Shown here: piece after piece, positions 23,986 to 33,480 of the stretch
Numbering within the stretch: position 1 is the first letter of the stretch
Layout: every line of letters begins with the position of its first letter
DNA from: Leisingera sp. ANG59
Lineage (GTDB): Bacteria; Pseudomonadota; Alphaproteobacteria; Rhodobacterales; Rhodobacteraceae
NCBI RefSeq assembly: GCF_013317235.1
Contig: NZ_WLCM01000010.1
Span: 62,001 to 126,000, forward strand
Reading direction: 5' to 3'
Length of the DNA stretch: 64,000 bases
The notes under the pieces: model-generated
The model's database searches: none
Seen by the model: only the letters and a program-made list of their open reading frames with translations
What the model was told of the DNA's origin: nothing
Program-made: the position numbers and the translations under genes

Positions 23986-25330
23986 ATGCGTGTCCTGTTT
24001 GCTCTGCTTCTTTGTCTCCTTCCCTTCTCTGCATCTGCGCAGAACCGGATGGCTCTGGTCATCGGCAACAACAGCTATTCCGATGTCCCCGTTCTGTCCA
24101 AAGCCCGCGCGGATGCGCAATCCATTGGAATAAAACTGAATGAGCTGGGCTTCACCGTCACCACAGCACTGGACCAGGACCGGCGCGGGCTGAACAAGAA
24201 AATTTCTGAGTTCACCGCCCGGCTGGAGCCCGGCGATGCGGCCCTTGTCTTCTTTGCCGGCCACGGAGTGGAGATCGACGGCGAAAACTACTTGCTGCCC
24301 ACGGATATTGCTGCTCCCAGCGCCGGCGGCAGCGATTTTGTGAAATCAGAATCCATCGCCCTTTCCGACCTGCTGGACCGGGTCAGCAAGACCGGTGCGC
24401 GCTCCGCCGTGGTGATCATCGACGCCTGCCGCAACAACCCGTTCGAACTGGTCAAGGGCCGCAGCATCGGCACCACCCGCGGCTTGGGCCGGATTGCAGC
24501 CCCGCAAGGCACGTTCGTGATCTTCTCCGCCGGCGCAGGCCAGCTGGCGCTGGACCGGCTGAACCTGCGCTCGCAGCCGCAGGTTCAATGCAGGCAGATT
24601 TTGAGGTCGCCCGCTCTATTGGCACCCCGCAGGCCCTCGACAGCTTTCTGGAACGCTATACGGGCCGCAAGGACGAATACACGTACACGGGTGCCCTGCA
24701 ATTGCGGCAAGGCCTGAAGACCGCACAGCCCCTGCCGGAAGCAGCTGCCTAACAAACGCCGGAACCCCCTGACATTCCCGTCATCCCGGATTCCAAGGCA
24801 GTGATGCGGGAAACACAGGCGGCGCTGAACGAAATCGGCTGCCGGGCCGGCCGCCCGGACGGGATTGCCGGCCCGCGCACCCGCAGCGCCTTTGCGGCCT
24901 ATCTTGCGGCTGCGGACAGCAACCTCGGAGCCGATGATCTTGGCACCGCCCACGCACTGGAGGAACTGCGGCAGAAATCGGGGAAATCTGCAAAACTGCG
25001 CCCAAACCTGCCTCTGCCCCTACACCGGCAGCGTCTGCATCCTCTACGCCGCTGGCGGGCGCCTGGAAGTTCAAGGCCACCTGCACTCTGGTGGTCAAGG
25101 TTACGGGGAACGTCCATTACACCCATGCAGGCGGCAACAAATACCATGGGCGGCTCAGCGACTCCCTGGGCCAGAATGCCAATACCGAGGTTTACCTGAA
25201 CGGCTAGCAGATCAGCGGCACGGATTACTTTCCCGGTATCAACGTCACCTGGCGCGGCCGCCTGGCTGCGGACGGGCGCAGTTTCACCGCCAGCGGCTCC
25301 ACCGGCTGCGCGGTCAATGCCTGGCTCTGA
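23986..25330 (+). pseudogene. caspase-like (peptidase C14) gene, decayed
   Basis: Frame 1 from the ATG at 23986 encodes a signal peptide and a complete-looking caspase-like domain with the dyad His93 (FFAGHGVEI) and Cys148 (IIDACRNNPF). After LALDRLN, near 24560, the frame goes wrong and stops at 24717. The homologous reading resumes in another frame near 24588 (ADFEVARSIG), is cut by TAA at 24750, continues through a peptidoglycan-binding-like repeat (TQAALNEIGCRAGRPDGIAG), then shifts again near 24985 into an Ala/Pro linker and a C-terminal domain (AWKFKATC) broken by TAG at 25205, ending at 25328. An intact protein would have about 450 residues or more; sequence between LDRLN and ADFEV also seems lost. 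A 243-residue secreted caspase fragment could still be made. Confidence 0.8.
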
Positions 25331-25336
25331 TCCGGT

Positions 25337-25362
25337 TCAGTGGATCTGGTCAGTGGATCTGG
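25337..25362. repeat. 13-bp perfect tandem duplication
   Basis: TCAGTGGATCTGG occurs twice head to tail. The second copy contains the usg stop codon and its last codons; the first copy repeats them in the spacer before the caspase pseudogene. It looks like a recent slippage scar. Confidence 0.8.
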
Positions 25363-25619
25363 AACTCTCCAACCACATTGCGCCATTCGCCCGGGCCGAT
25401 CATCTTGCGATGATTGAAACGCACCGAATGCAGCGGCCCCTCGATCTCGCGCTGCCAGAATTCAATGAACTCAAACAGCCGCGGGTGATCCGGCGCAAGG
25501 TCGTACTGCTGCCAGACAAAGGTGTTCAAAACATGGATATGATCCGGCATGTGATAGGTGAATTCTGCCGTGGTCAGCCCGTATCCCTTGAGCATCAGCT
25601 CGGTTTCGCTGGTCTCCAT
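25350..25619 (-). CDS. Usg family protein
   Basis: 89 residues from the ATG at 25619, with GGAGG six bases upstream; the frame is open further, but the leader has no better start. LMLKGYGLTTAEFTYHMPDH followed by LNTFVWQQYDLAPDHPRL and WQREIEGPLHSVRFNHR match the small alphaproteobacterial Usg protein, first seen next to trp genes. The function is unknown; the aromatic and histidine-rich make-up suggests a compact cytosolic protein. It is divergent from gyrA with about 195 bases between the starts. Confidence 0.85.
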   Translation of the reverse strand: METSETELMLKGYGLTTAEFTYHMPDHIHVLNTFVWQQYDLAPDHPRLFEFIEFWQREIEGPLHSVRFNHRKMIGPGEWRNVVGEFQIH

Positions 25620-25813
25620 CTCTAGCCTCCAATTCTTACCCCCTCTGTTTGATGCTAGGGTGCAATTGGTTAATTTCCTCAAAAACAGTGCGTTACCGAT
25701 ACGTGAACGGCTGGTTTCCGGCTTTCGGGGGCTGTGTGCTTGCGCCCCATATACGGTCTCTGATAGGGTGCGAACACAATATATAGACCCAGAAGAAAGA
25801 GCGGGCAGCCAAC

Positions 25814-28552
25814 GTGAGCGATACGCCGGAAACTCCTGAAAACATGGACGAAAACCTGCCGGAACGCCCGGCCTATGACGGGCCGACCGTTTCCATCGAA
25901 ACCGAGATGCGCAACTCGTATCTCGACTATGCGATGTCGGTCATCGTCAGCCGTGCAATCCCGGACCTGCGGGACGGTCTGAAGCCGGTTCACCGCCGCA
26001 TTCTTTATGCGATGCACGAATCCGGCAACACCCATGACAAGGCCTACCGCAAGTCTGCGCGTCCCGTGGGCGACGTGATGGGTAAATACCACCCGCACGG
26101 CGACTCCGCGATCTATGACGCGCTGGTGCGGATGGCGCAGGACTTCTCGATGTCGCTGCCGCTTTTGGACGGCCAGGGCAACTTCGGCTCGATGGACGGC
26201 GATAACCCGGCGGCCATGCGCTACACCGAGGTCCGCATGGACAAGCCCGCCGCGGCGATCCTGGCGGATATCGAGAAAGAGACCGTCGATTTCCAGGACA
26301 ACTACGACGGCAAGGACCGCGAACCGACCGTTCTCCCGGCCCGCTTCCCGAACATGCTGGTCAACGGCGCCGGCGGCATCGCGGTCGGCATGGCCACCAA
26401 CATTCCGCCCCACAACCTGGGCGAAGTGGTCGATGCCACGCTGGCGCTGATCGAGGACCCGGACCTGACCAGCGAGCAGCTGATCGACTACATCCCCGGC
26501 CCCGACTTCCCGACCGGCGGTGTGATGCTGGGCCGCTCCGGTGCACGCAAGGCCTACCTCGAAGGCCGCGGCAGCGTGATTATCCGCTCGAAAACCCGCG
26601 TCGAGGAGATCCGCAAGGACCGCTATGCCATTGTCGTGGATGAGATTCCCTATCAGGTGAACAAGGCCGCGATGATCGAGAAGATCGCTGAGCAGGTCCG
26701 CGAAAAGCGGATCGAGGGCGTGGCCCATGTTCAGGACGAATCCGACCGCAACGGCGTGCGGGTGGTGGTCGAGCTGAAACGCGACGCCACGCCCGAGGTG
26801 GTGCTGAATCAGCTGTTCCGCTTCACCCCGATGCAGACCTCCTTTGGCTGCAACATGCTGGCACTGAACGGCGGCCGACCGGAGCAGCTGACCCTGCGCC
26901 GGTTCCTGACCTCCTTCATCGACTTCCGCGAAGACGTCGTTGCCCGCCGCACTGCTTACGAGCTGCGCAAGGCCCGCGAACGCAGCCACATCCTTTGCGG
27001 TCTGGCCGTTGCCGTTTCCAACGTCGATGAAATCGTCGCCACTATCCGCTCCTCCGCGGACGCGGCTGAAGCGCGCGAAAAGCTGATGACGCGCCGCTGG
27101 CCGGCCGCCGACATCGCGGACTATATCCGCCTGATCGACGACCCGACCCACACCATGAACGACGACGGGACCTATAACCTGTCGGAGACCCAGGCCCGCG
27201 CCATCCTGGAGCTGCGCCTGCAGCGCCTGACCCAGATCGGCGTGAAAGAGGTCACCGACGAGCTGGAAGAACTGGCCCGCAAGATCAAGGAATACCTTGA
27301 GATTCTGTCCTCGCGCGAGCGCATCATGGGCATCATCGGCGACGAGCTGCGCGAAGTGCGCGACAATTTCGCCGTGCCGCGCCGCACCGAGATCGTCGAC
27401 TGGTCCGGCGACATGGAGGACGAGGACCTGATCGAGCGCGAGGACATGGTGGTGACCGTGACCTCCGGCGGTTACATCAAGCGTACCCCGCTGGCCGACT
27501 TCCGTGCCCAGAAGCGCGGCGGCAAGGGCCTCAGCGGCATGCAGACCAAGGAAGAGGATGTGGTGACCACGCTGTTTGTGGCCAACACCCACACCCAGCT
27601 CCTGTTCTTCACCACTGACGGCATGGTCTACAAGCTCAAGACCTGGCGCCTGCCCCAGTCCGGCCGCACCGGCAAGGGCAAGGCGATCGTCAACATCCTG
27701 CCGATCCCGACAGGCGTTTCCATCGCCGCCATCATGCCGGTCGATGTGCCGGATGAGGAATGGGAAAACCTGCAGGTGGTCTTTGCGACCTCCGGCGGCG
27801 ATGTGCGCCGCAACCGGCTGTCGGACTTCACCAACGTCCGCCGCAACGGCAAGATCGCAATGAAACTGCCGGAGGACGGCTCCGTCAAACTGGTCAACGT
27901 GCGCATCTGCTCGGAAGACGACGACGTGATGCTGTTCACCAATTCGGGCCGCGCCATCCGCTTCCGCTCCACCGATGTGCGCGTGTTCAACTCGCGCGAA
28001 TCAACCGGCGTCCGCGGCATCAAGCTGACCGGCGAGGACAGCGTGGTCTCGATGTCGGTGATCCGCCACTCCAAATACACCCCGGAGCAGCGCACCGCAT
28101 ACCTCAAGATGCGCCGGGCCATGGCCGGGCTGACCGACGATGCAGAGGCCTCGGATGAGGATGCACCGGAGGATCCGAACTTCTCCACCGAGCTTTATGC
28201 AGAGATGTCGGCAGCCGAGAACCTGATCCTGACCATCACCACCGGCGGCTCCGGCAAACTGTCGTCCTCGCACGACTACCCGGTGCGCGGCCGCGGCGGC
28301 ATGGGGGTGACCGCGATGGACAAGGCGATGCGCGGCGGCGAGATCGTGGCGTCCTTCCCGGTGGAAATGGACGACCAGATCATGCTGGCGACCTCCAAGG
28401 GCCAGTCGATCCGGGTGCCGGTCGACGGCATCTCTTTCCGCTCGCGCTCTGCCGGCGGGGTGCGGGTGTTCAACACCGGCAAGGGTGAAGAAGTGGTCTC
28501 CGTCGCCTGGATTGCTGAGAACGGCGAAGATGAGGACGGCGGCGAGGAATAA
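25814..28552 (+). CDS. gyrA: DNA gyrase subunit A
   Basis: 912 residues, starting with GTG at 25814 ([15 protein letters not shown] follows); an ATG ten codons later is possible. The catalytic tyrosine is Tyr137 ([10 protein letters not shown]). In the quinolone-resistance region Ser98 and Asp102 ([15 protein letters not shown]) match the sensitive residues Ser83/Asp87 of E. coli. The GyrA box [10 protein letters not shown] before the C-terminal pinwheel marks gyrase rather than topoisomerase IV. The pinwheel carries an acidic insertion ([15 protein letters not shown]). It works with GyrB to add negative supercoils. A long leader region precedes it; I could not assign a convincing promoter. 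Confidence 0.97.
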   Translation: MSDTPETPENMDENLPERPAYDGPTVSIETEMRNSYLDYAMSVIVSRAIPDLRDGLKPVHRRILYAMHESGNTHDKAYRKSARPVGDVMGKYHPHGDSAIYDALVRMAQDFSMSLPLLDGQGNFGSMDGDNPAAMRYTEVRMDKPAAAILADIEKETVDFQDNYDGKDREPTVLPARFPNMLVNGAGGIAVGMATNIPPHNLGEVVDATLALIEDPDLTSEQLIDYIPGPDFPTGGVMLGRSGARKAYLEGRGSVIIRSKTRVEEIRKDRYAIVVDEIPYQVNKAAMIEKIAEQVREKRIEGVAHVQDESDRNGVRVVVELKRDATPEVVLNQLFRFTPMQTSFGCNMLALNGGRPEQLTLRRFLTSFIDFREDVVARRTAYELRKARERSHILCGLAVAVSNVDEIVATIRSSADAAEAREKLMTRRWPAADIADYIRLIDDPTHTMNDDGTYNLSETQARAILELRLQRLTQIGVKEVTDELEELARKIKEYLEILSSRERIMGIIGDELREVRDNFAVPRRTEIVDWSGDMEDEDLIEREDMVVTVTSGGYIKRTPLADFRAQKRGGKGLSGMQTKEEDVVTTLFVANTHTQLLFFTTDGMVYKLKTWRLPQSGRTGKGKAIVNILPIPTGVSIAAIMPVDVPDEEWENLQVVFATSGGDVRRNRLSDFTNVRRNGKIAMKLPEDGSVKLVNVRICSEDDDVMLFTNSGRAIRFRSTDVRVFNSRESTGVRGIKLTGEDSVVSMSVIRHSKYTPEQRTAYLKMRRAMAGLTDDAEASDEDAPEDPNFSTELYAEMSAAENLILTITTGGSGKLSSSHDYPVRGRGGMGVTAMDKAMRGGEIVASFPVEMDDQIMLATSKGQSIRVPVDGISFRSRSAGGVRVFNTGKGEEVVSVAWIAENGEDEDGGEE

Positions 28553-28580
28553 GACTCCCTACGCTCCGTCCCATTGAAAA

Positions 28581-28620
28581 CACTGAACGCCGTCCCGTTG
28601 CTGGGGCGGCGTTCGCAGTG
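28581..28620 (+). terminator. hairpin after gyrA
   Basis: AACGCCGTCCC pairs with GGGGCGGCGTT (one G-U pair) around GTTGCT, and the flanks CACTG/CAGTG extend the stem. The sequence after it (TTAACGG) has no real U tract. It starts 29 bases past the stop. Confidence 0.55.
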
Positions 28621-28690
28621 TTAACGGCCCCCTAACGGATCTTAGGTATTGTTTCGGCGAGTTCTGATTTCTCACGAAGGGAAGACTCAA

Positions 28691-29041
28691 ATGAACTTGT
28701 ACCACTGCTCCATCGACCTGCATCACGAGGCCAAGGCGCTGAGTTTTGCCAGCGCGGTCGATCAATGGATGGGCTATCTGCAGGAACGCGGTGTGGTCCA
28801 GGGCTGGCGGCTGCTGCGCCGCAAGCTGGACATGGCCAGCGATAATTGCCGCGACTTCCTCCTGGAGGTCGAATTCAGGGACATGACCCAGCTTGATCAG
28901 GCCTTCCGGGTTCTCGGCGAACATGACGAGGAAGTGGAGAAACTCTACTCCCACGTCAGGGCTTTGATAGCCACGGCCGACATCGGCCTCTACCGGCCCT
29001 TCCCGGATCCGGAACGGGCGGAACGGATGGCGCTGATCTGA
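28691..29041 (+). CDS. small conserved protein, DUF6614-like
   Basis: 116 residues from the ATG at 28691 (MNLYHCSIDLHHEAK), preceded by GAAGGGA. The sequence has an alternating alpha/beta pattern with QWMGYLQERGVVQGWRLLRRK in the middle and a C-terminal GLYRPFPDPERAERMALI that I recall as conserved in Rhodobacterales. It resembles a ferredoxin-like/dimeric alpha-beta barrel fold in which the chain holds a small ligand. No function is known. The gene is alone, 138 bases after gyrA, beyond a hairpin. Confidence 0.7.
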   Translation: MNLYHCSIDLHHEAKALSFASAVDQWMGYLQERGVVQGWRLLRRKLDMASDNCRDFLLEVEFRDMTQLDQAFRVLGEHDEEVEKLYSHVRALIATADIGLYRPFPDPERAERMALI

Positions 29042-29053
29042 CGGGCATATGCC

Positions 29054-29116
29054 TCAGACCAAAGTGGCTCCCAGCACATAACTGGCAAAAATCAGGTAGG
29101 CGACGGCTGTATGCAT
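29054..29116 (-). CDS. possible 20-residue membrane peptide
   Basis: An ATG at 29116 on the minus strand opens a 20-codon frame encoding MHTAVAYLIFASYVLGATLV, a single hydrophobic helix of the kind seen in tiny membrane proteins such as CydX. AAGAGAG lies 8-14 bases before the ATG as a ribosome site. That site is in the 3' arm of an 8-bp inverted repeat (TCTCTTAA/TTAAGAGA, 29125-29156), which could hide it. It sits between the DUF6614-like gene and the M32 carboxypeptidase. Chance hydrophobic frames of this length do occur, so this is a candidate only. Confidence 0.35.
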   Translation of the reverse strand: MHTAVAYLIFASYVLGATLV

Positions 29117-29237
29117 CGGATTACTCTCTTAACTCACACCCCCAGGAATTAAGAGAATACTGTTAAAATAAGGCATTTACGGGGCAGCGAATTTTCCGCT
29201 GCCGCCAGAGGGCCTTAGCCTTTGACGCAGTGCCGAC

Positions 29238-30707
29238 TCAGAGATCGTAGAGCAGGCTGAACTTCTCTTCGAGATAAGCCATCAGCGGCGCGTGGCCGGG
29301 CTCCATGCCCGACGCATGCACGATGGTGTCGCGCGGGCTGCGCAGGCCGCCGTGCTGCTGCAGGTTCTCCTTCAGCCATACGGTCGCGCCTTCGGTGTTG
29401 CCCTCAGCCAACTCTGCATCCAGCCCCGGCACATCCCGGCGCAGCGCCTGATAGAGGCAGCCGGCATAGACATTGCCCAGCGTGTAGGTCGGGAAGTAGC
29501 CGAACAAGCCCACCGACCAGTGCACATCCTGCAAGCAGCCGTTCGACGGTTTGTCCACGGCATACCCAAAGTCCGCCTCAAACCTCTCGTTCCAGGCCGC
29601 TTCCAGATCCTTCACCGCCAGATCGCCGCTCATCAGCGCGCGCTCCAGGCCGAACCGCATCATGATATGGAGGTTGTATTGCAGCTCATCCGCTTCCGTC
29701 CGGATATAGCCCTTATGCACCGCGTTGACGGCCGCATAGAACGCATCGGCATCCGCAATGCCGAAATCGCCAAAGGCGTCTTTCACCTCCCCGAACAGCC
29801 AGCCGGTAAAGGCGCGGCTGCGGCCGATCTGGTTCTCATAGATCCGGCTCTGGCTTTCATGCACACCCATAGACACGCCGCGGCCCAACGGGGTCAGCAG
29901 ATAATCGCGGCTGATGTTCTGCTCATAGGCCGCGTGGCCGACCTCATGAATGGTGGAATAGAAGCAGTTGAACGGATCGGTCTCGCTGGTCCGCGTGGTT
30001 ATCCGCACATCCAGGCCCGCGCCGGAACAGAACGGATGCACTGCCTTGTCGACCCGGCCGTGGGACATGTCATAGCCGAACTGTTTGGCGAGCTTTCGGG
30101 TCAGCTTCATCTGCGCGGCTTCGTCAAAAGTGCCGCTCAGCCCCTTCGGCGCGGGTTTCTCCAGCACCTTGGCGCGCAGCTCCACCAGTCCGGGGCGCAT
30201 GGCATCAAAGATCTCCGCGATCGCGGCCCCGGTCATGCCGTGCTCATAGTCCTCGACCATGGCGTCATAGACGTCGCCGCCCGCGGCCAGCGCCAGTCCT
30301 TCCTCGCGTTTCAGCGCGACAACTTCCTCCAGCACCGGCACAAAAGCCGCCACATCCTCATCCGCCCGCGCCGCGGCCCATTGGCCCTGCGCGACAGACG
30401 TGACCTGAGCAATCTTCTTTGCCAGATCGGCGGGAACCTTGACCGTCCGCTCATAGCTGCGGCGGATCTCCCGCAGCTGCGCCTCGCCGGCCTCATTCGG
30501 GGCCACCGCCTGCTCCAGCCACTCCGCGACCCGCGGGTCGCTGCGGCGGGCGTGCAGCACCGCCTCCATCGCGGCCATCTCCTCGCCCCGCTGCGGCGCC
30601 GCCCCGCGCGGCATCATGGTTTCCTGATCCCAACCCAGACGGCCTGCAATCTGCCCCAGCGCCTGGGTTTCGCTTTGGAAGGCCATCAGTTCGTCAAATG
30701 CGCTCAT
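29238..30707 (-). CDS. M32 family metallocarboxypeptidase
   Basis: 489 residues, the normal length for the Taq carboxypeptidase family. The zinc site His254-Glu255-x2-His258 (IHEVGHAAYEQ) is followed by GVHESQSRIYENQIGRS, which carries the third ligand. DVRITTR before it and YNLHIMMRFGLERAL after it are family blocks. It removes C-terminal residues, disfavouring proline, in the cytosol. An AAGGA ribosome site lies before the ATG, and the start is 3 bases after the heme A synthase stop, so the two are co-transcribed despite having no obvious functional link. Confidence 0.93.
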   Translation of the reverse strand: MSAFDELMAFQSETQALGQIAGRLGWDQETMMPRGAAPQRGEEMAAMEAVLHARRSDPRVAEWLEQAVAPNEAGEAQLREIRRSYERTVKVPADLAKKIAQVTSVAQGQWAAARADEDVAAFVPVLEEVVALKREEGLALAAGGDVYDAMVEDYEHGMTGAAIAEIFDAMRPGLVELRAKVLEKPAPKGLSGTFDEAAQMKLTRKLAKQFGYDMSHGRVDKAVHPFCSGAGLDVRITTRTSETDPFNCFYSTIHEVGHAAYEQNISRDYLLTPLGRGVSMGVHESQSRIYENQIGRSRAFTGWLFGEVKDAFGDFGIADADAFYAAVNAVHKGYIRTEADELQYNLHIMMRFGLERALMSGDLAVKDLEAAWNERFEADFGYAVDKPSNGCLQDVHWSVGLFGYFPTYTLGNVYAGCLYQALRRDVPGLDAELAEGNTEGATVWLKENLQQHGGLRSPRDTIVHASGMEPGHAPLMAYLEEKFSLLYDL

Positions 30708-30710
30708 GGG

Positions 30711-31856
30711 TCAATGATCCTTGATCGAGGTTGCAATGGGATAGGCAGACAGGAAGCGCGCGCGCAGGATCAGCGCCCAGACGCCGATTGCCACCAGCTG
30801 ATGGGTGATCGCGGCGTGCAGCGGCGCGGCATAGACCACGGTGACGATCCCCAGCAGCACCTGCACGGACAGCGCCGCAAATACAGCGTTGAAGGCAAAG
30901 CGGGTGCGCGCATGGGCAGAACCCCGCCCGCGCAGCCAGGCCACCACGCCAAAGGCGAACAGCAGATACCCCGCAACCCGGTGGATGAATTGCACCAGCC
31001 CCGGGTTTTCAAAGAAGTTCTTCCAGACCGGCTCAATCATGAAGGGGTTCGGCGGGATCACCTGCCCGCCCATCAGCGGCCAGTCGGTATAGGAGCGGCC
31101 CGCGTCGATGCCCGCCACCAGCGCCCCCAGCAGGATCTGCAGGAAGGCGAAATGCATCAGGCCGGTGGACAGGCTGAACAGCTTGGCCTCCTTGGCGCGG
31201 CGCGCCTGCATCAACTCACGTTCCTCGCGGCCCAGCATCAGCACGAACCAGGCGATAAAGCCGAGGATCACAAAAGCCAGCCCCAGATGCACCGCAAGGC
31301 GGTAGGAGGCAACGGCGGTCATCCCCTCGCCCTGGGTCACACCGGACGCCACCATCCACCAGCCAATGGCGCCCTGCACGCCGCCGAGGACGCCGGGCAG
31401 CAGCAGCCGGCCAGTCCAGCCTGCCGGGATCTTGCGCGCGGCCAGAAAGCCCAGGAACCCAAGCACCCAGACCACGCCGATGAAACGGCCCAGCTGGCGG
31501 TGGCCCCATTCCCACCAGTAAATCGATTTAAAATCAGACAGTTCCATCCACTGGTTCTGGATGCGCCACTGGTCGATTTCCTTGTATTTGTCGAACTCGG
31601 CCTGCCACTCCGCCTCGGACATCGGCGGGACGGCCCCGGTCACGGGGCGCCATTCGGTGATCGACAACCCGCTGTCGGTCAGGCGCGTCAGCCCGCCCAC
31701 CACGATCATCGCAACCACCAGCGCAAACAGCACCATCAGCCAGGCGCGGATCGCCTTGCGGGCGCCGCCGCGGCCGCGGTCGATCAGTCCCGGCTGCACC
31801 ACGGGGGCGTCTTTCTTCTCGCCCTCAACCTCTTCGAAAATACTGCGCTTGCTCAT
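30711..31856 (-). CDS. ctaA: heme A synthase, COX15/CtaA family
   Basis: 381 residues with eight predicted membrane helices. Heme-ligand histidines occur in EWGHRQLGRFIG, YRLAVHLGLAF, QFIHRVAGYLLF and AAITHQLVAIG, one in each expected helix. VGGLTRLTDSGLSITEWRPVTG is the COX15 signature after the first helix. The cysteine pair of Bacillus CtaA is absent, as in the alphaproteobacterial/mitochondrial type. It oxidises the C8 methyl of heme O to make heme A for aa3-type cytochrome oxidase. The N-terminal 40 residues are charged and cytosolic. It is first in a two-gene unit with the carboxypeptidase. Confidence 0.93.
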   Translation of the reverse strand: MSKRSIFEEVEGEKKDAPVVQPGLIDRGRGGARKAIRAWLMVLFALVVAMIVVGGLTRLTDSGLSITEWRPVTGAVPPMSEAEWQAEFDKYKEIDQWRIQNQWMELSDFKSIYWWEWGHRQLGRFIGVVWVLGFLGFLAARKIPAGWTGRLLLPGVLGGVQGAIGWWMVASGVTQGEGMTAVASYRLAVHLGLAFVILGFIAWFVLMLGREERELMQARRAKEAKLFSLSTGLMHFAFLQILLGALVAGIDAGRSYTDWPLMGGQVIPPNPFMIEPVWKNFFENPGLVQFIHRVAGYLLFAFGVVAWLRGRGSAHARTRFAFNAVFAALSVQVLLGIVTVVYAAPLHAAITHQLVAIGVWALILRARFLSAYPIATSIKDH

Positions 31857-31916
31857 GCTTGCCTCTTTGTCTGTGGTGCCAAGCTAGGGGCGGTTTCAGA
31901 AATGGTCCAGAGCGGC

Positions 31917-32669
31917 TTATTCGCCGCCGCGCTCTTTCCAGCGGACCATCTGCCGCATGATCCCGTGCAGCATCTGCACATCGGAGCGGGTCATCCGCAT
32001 CCGCGACCACAAGTTGCGCAGGTTGGTCTTCATGCCCTCGGCCTTCTCCGGCGGGAAGAAGAAGCCGGCCGCGTCCAGCCGCTCCTCGTAGTGCTCCACC
32101 AGCTTCTCGACCTCAACGCCGCTGGCCCATTCGCCCTTGCGGCCAAGGTCGGTGGTTTCATGCACCACGTCCGCGGACTGGCGCATCCATTCATAGCCGG
32201 TTAGCAGCACGCACTGGCCCAGGTTCAGCGAGGCATAAAGCGGGTTCACCGGCACCGAGATAATAGCGTTGGCCTTGGCAATGTCCTCGTTCTCCAGCCC
32301 GGCGCGCTCAGGCCCGAACATCACCGCGACCTTCTCGCCCGCGGCAATCTTCTCTGCCGCGATCTGCATCGCGCGTTCAGGGCTATAGACCGGCTTGGTC
32401 AGGCCGCGCTGGCGGGCGGTGGTGGCAAACACATAGGTGCAGTCGCCCAGCGCCTCCGGCACGTCTGCGCACAGCTGCGCCTCGTCCAGCAGCCGCCCCG
32501 CGCCGGAGGACATCGCCACCGCCTTGGGGTTCGGCCAGCCGTCGCGCGGCGCCACGATGCGCATCCGGTCCAGGCCGAAGTTCCACATCGCCCGCGCCGC
32601 GGCACCGATATTCTCGCCCATTTGCGGGCGGACAAGGACAAAGGCGGGCTGGGGCGTATCGGTGGGCAT
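31917..32669 (-). CDS. SPOUT RNA methyltransferase, TrmJ type
   Basis: 250 residues from the ATG at 32669 (MPTDTPQPAF), with CGGAG eight bases upstream. FVLVRPQMGENIGAAARAMWNF is the family's N-terminal motif. VMFGPERAGLENEDIAKA and PLYASLNLGQCVLLTGYEW form the knotted SAM-binding site. The C-terminal helix-rich tail (LRNLWSRMRMTRSDVQMLHG) is typical of TrmJ, which 2'-O-methylates residue 32 of certain tRNAs. Target choice is inference from these features. The gene diverges from the ThiE-like gene, with 166 bases between starts. Confidence 0.88.
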   Translation of the reverse strand: MPTDTPQPAFVLVRPQMGENIGAAARAMWNFGLDRMRIVAPRDGWPNPKAVAMSSGAGRLLDEAQLCADVPEALGDCTYVFATTARQRGLTKPVYSPERAMQIAAEKIAAGEKVAVMFGPERAGLENEDIAKANAIISVPVNPLYASLNLGQCVLLTGYEWMRQSADVVHETTDLGRKGEWASGVEVEKLVEHYEERLDAAGFFFPPEKAEGMKTNLRNLWSRMRMTRSDVQMLHGIMRQMVRWKERGGE

Positions 32670-32835
32670 CGTGTTCTCCGGCAAAATCGGAACTGCTGTA
32701 CTGCCCGCGTGGCGGCGGGGCAAGGTCCCGCGCGGGTTCAGGCTGCATTTACCGGGGCTTCACCGCCGCAAATCCTTGCGTCCTGCCGGAAATCGGCTAA
32801 ACACCGTCAAACCGCCTGAACAATGGAGCACCGCC

Positions 32836-33468
32836 ATGGGAAGCCCCTCTGACGCACCGGAGCAGCCGCAGATCTACCTGATCTCCCCGCCGAGTTTCGA
32901 GCTGGGCAAATTCCCCGCTCAGCTGGCGCGGGTGCTGGATGAGGTCGACGTCGCCTGCGTGCGCCTGGACCTGTTCAGCCGCGATCAGGACACGCTGAGC
33001 CGCGCGGGTGATGCGCTGCGCGAAGTGACCATGGCCAGAGACGTGGCGCTGGTGATCTCCGACCATCAGATCCTGGCCGAACGGCTGGGCCTGGACGGCG
33101 TCCATCTGACCGATGCGTCGAAATCCATCCGCACCGCGCGCAAGGCGCTGGGGCCGGATGCCATTGTCGGCTGCTTCTGCGGTGCCTCGCAGCATGACGG
33201 CATGGTGGCCGGCGAGGCGGGCGCGGACTACGTGAGCTTTGGCCCGGTCGGCACCTCCGGCCTGGGCGACGGCGCGCAGGCGGAGGCCGATCTGTTCCAG
33301 TGGTGGTCGCAGATGATCGAGGTGCCGGTGGTGGCCGAAGGCGGGCTGACCGAGGATCTGGTGCGCGGCATTGCGCCCTTTACCGACTTCTTTGGCATCG
33401 GCGATGAAATCTGGCACGCAGAAGACCCGCTGGCGGCGCTCAAGGTGCTGATGCGGGCGATGGGCTGA
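32836..33468 (+). CDS. thiamine phosphate synthase (ThiE)-like protein
   Basis: 210 residues from the ATG at 32836, with TGGAG upstream; the longer frame runs back inside trmJ and is spurious. It has the TIM-barrel pattern of ThiE: QIYLISPPSF (strand 1), LVISDHQILAERLGLDGVHL (strand 4 and phosphate site), GCFCGASQHDG, and VVAEGGLTEDLV. The ThiE loop GPxFxTxTK is replaced by FGPVGTSGLGD, and the usual lysine is gone. That makes authentic thiazole-pyrimidine coupling uncertain; a TenI-like or other role is equally possible. It meets the HupE-like gene tail to tail, with 12 bases between. Confidence 0.75.
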   Translation: MGSPSDAPEQPQIYLISPPSFELGKFPAQLARVLDEVDVACVRLDLFSRDQDTLSRAGDALREVTMARDVALVISDHQILAERLGLDGVHLTDASKSIRTARKALGPDAIVGCFCGASQHDGMVAGEAGADYVSFGPVGTSGLGDGAQAEADLFQWWSQMIEVPVVAEGGLTEDLVRGIAPFTDFFGIGDEIWHAEDPLAALKVLMRAMG

Positions 33469-33480
33469 CCCGTCCCACGG

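Noticed and set aside
24560-25210. Programmed frameshifting or stop readthrough in the caspase-like gene
   Set aside because: Two shifts and two different stop codons would be needed in one gene, and coding sequence also seems missing near 24560. Decay is simpler.
28691-29041. Extension of the DUF6614-like gene to an ATG at 28649
   Set aside because: The extra 14 residues carry the ribosome site of the 28691 start and do not resemble the family N-terminus.
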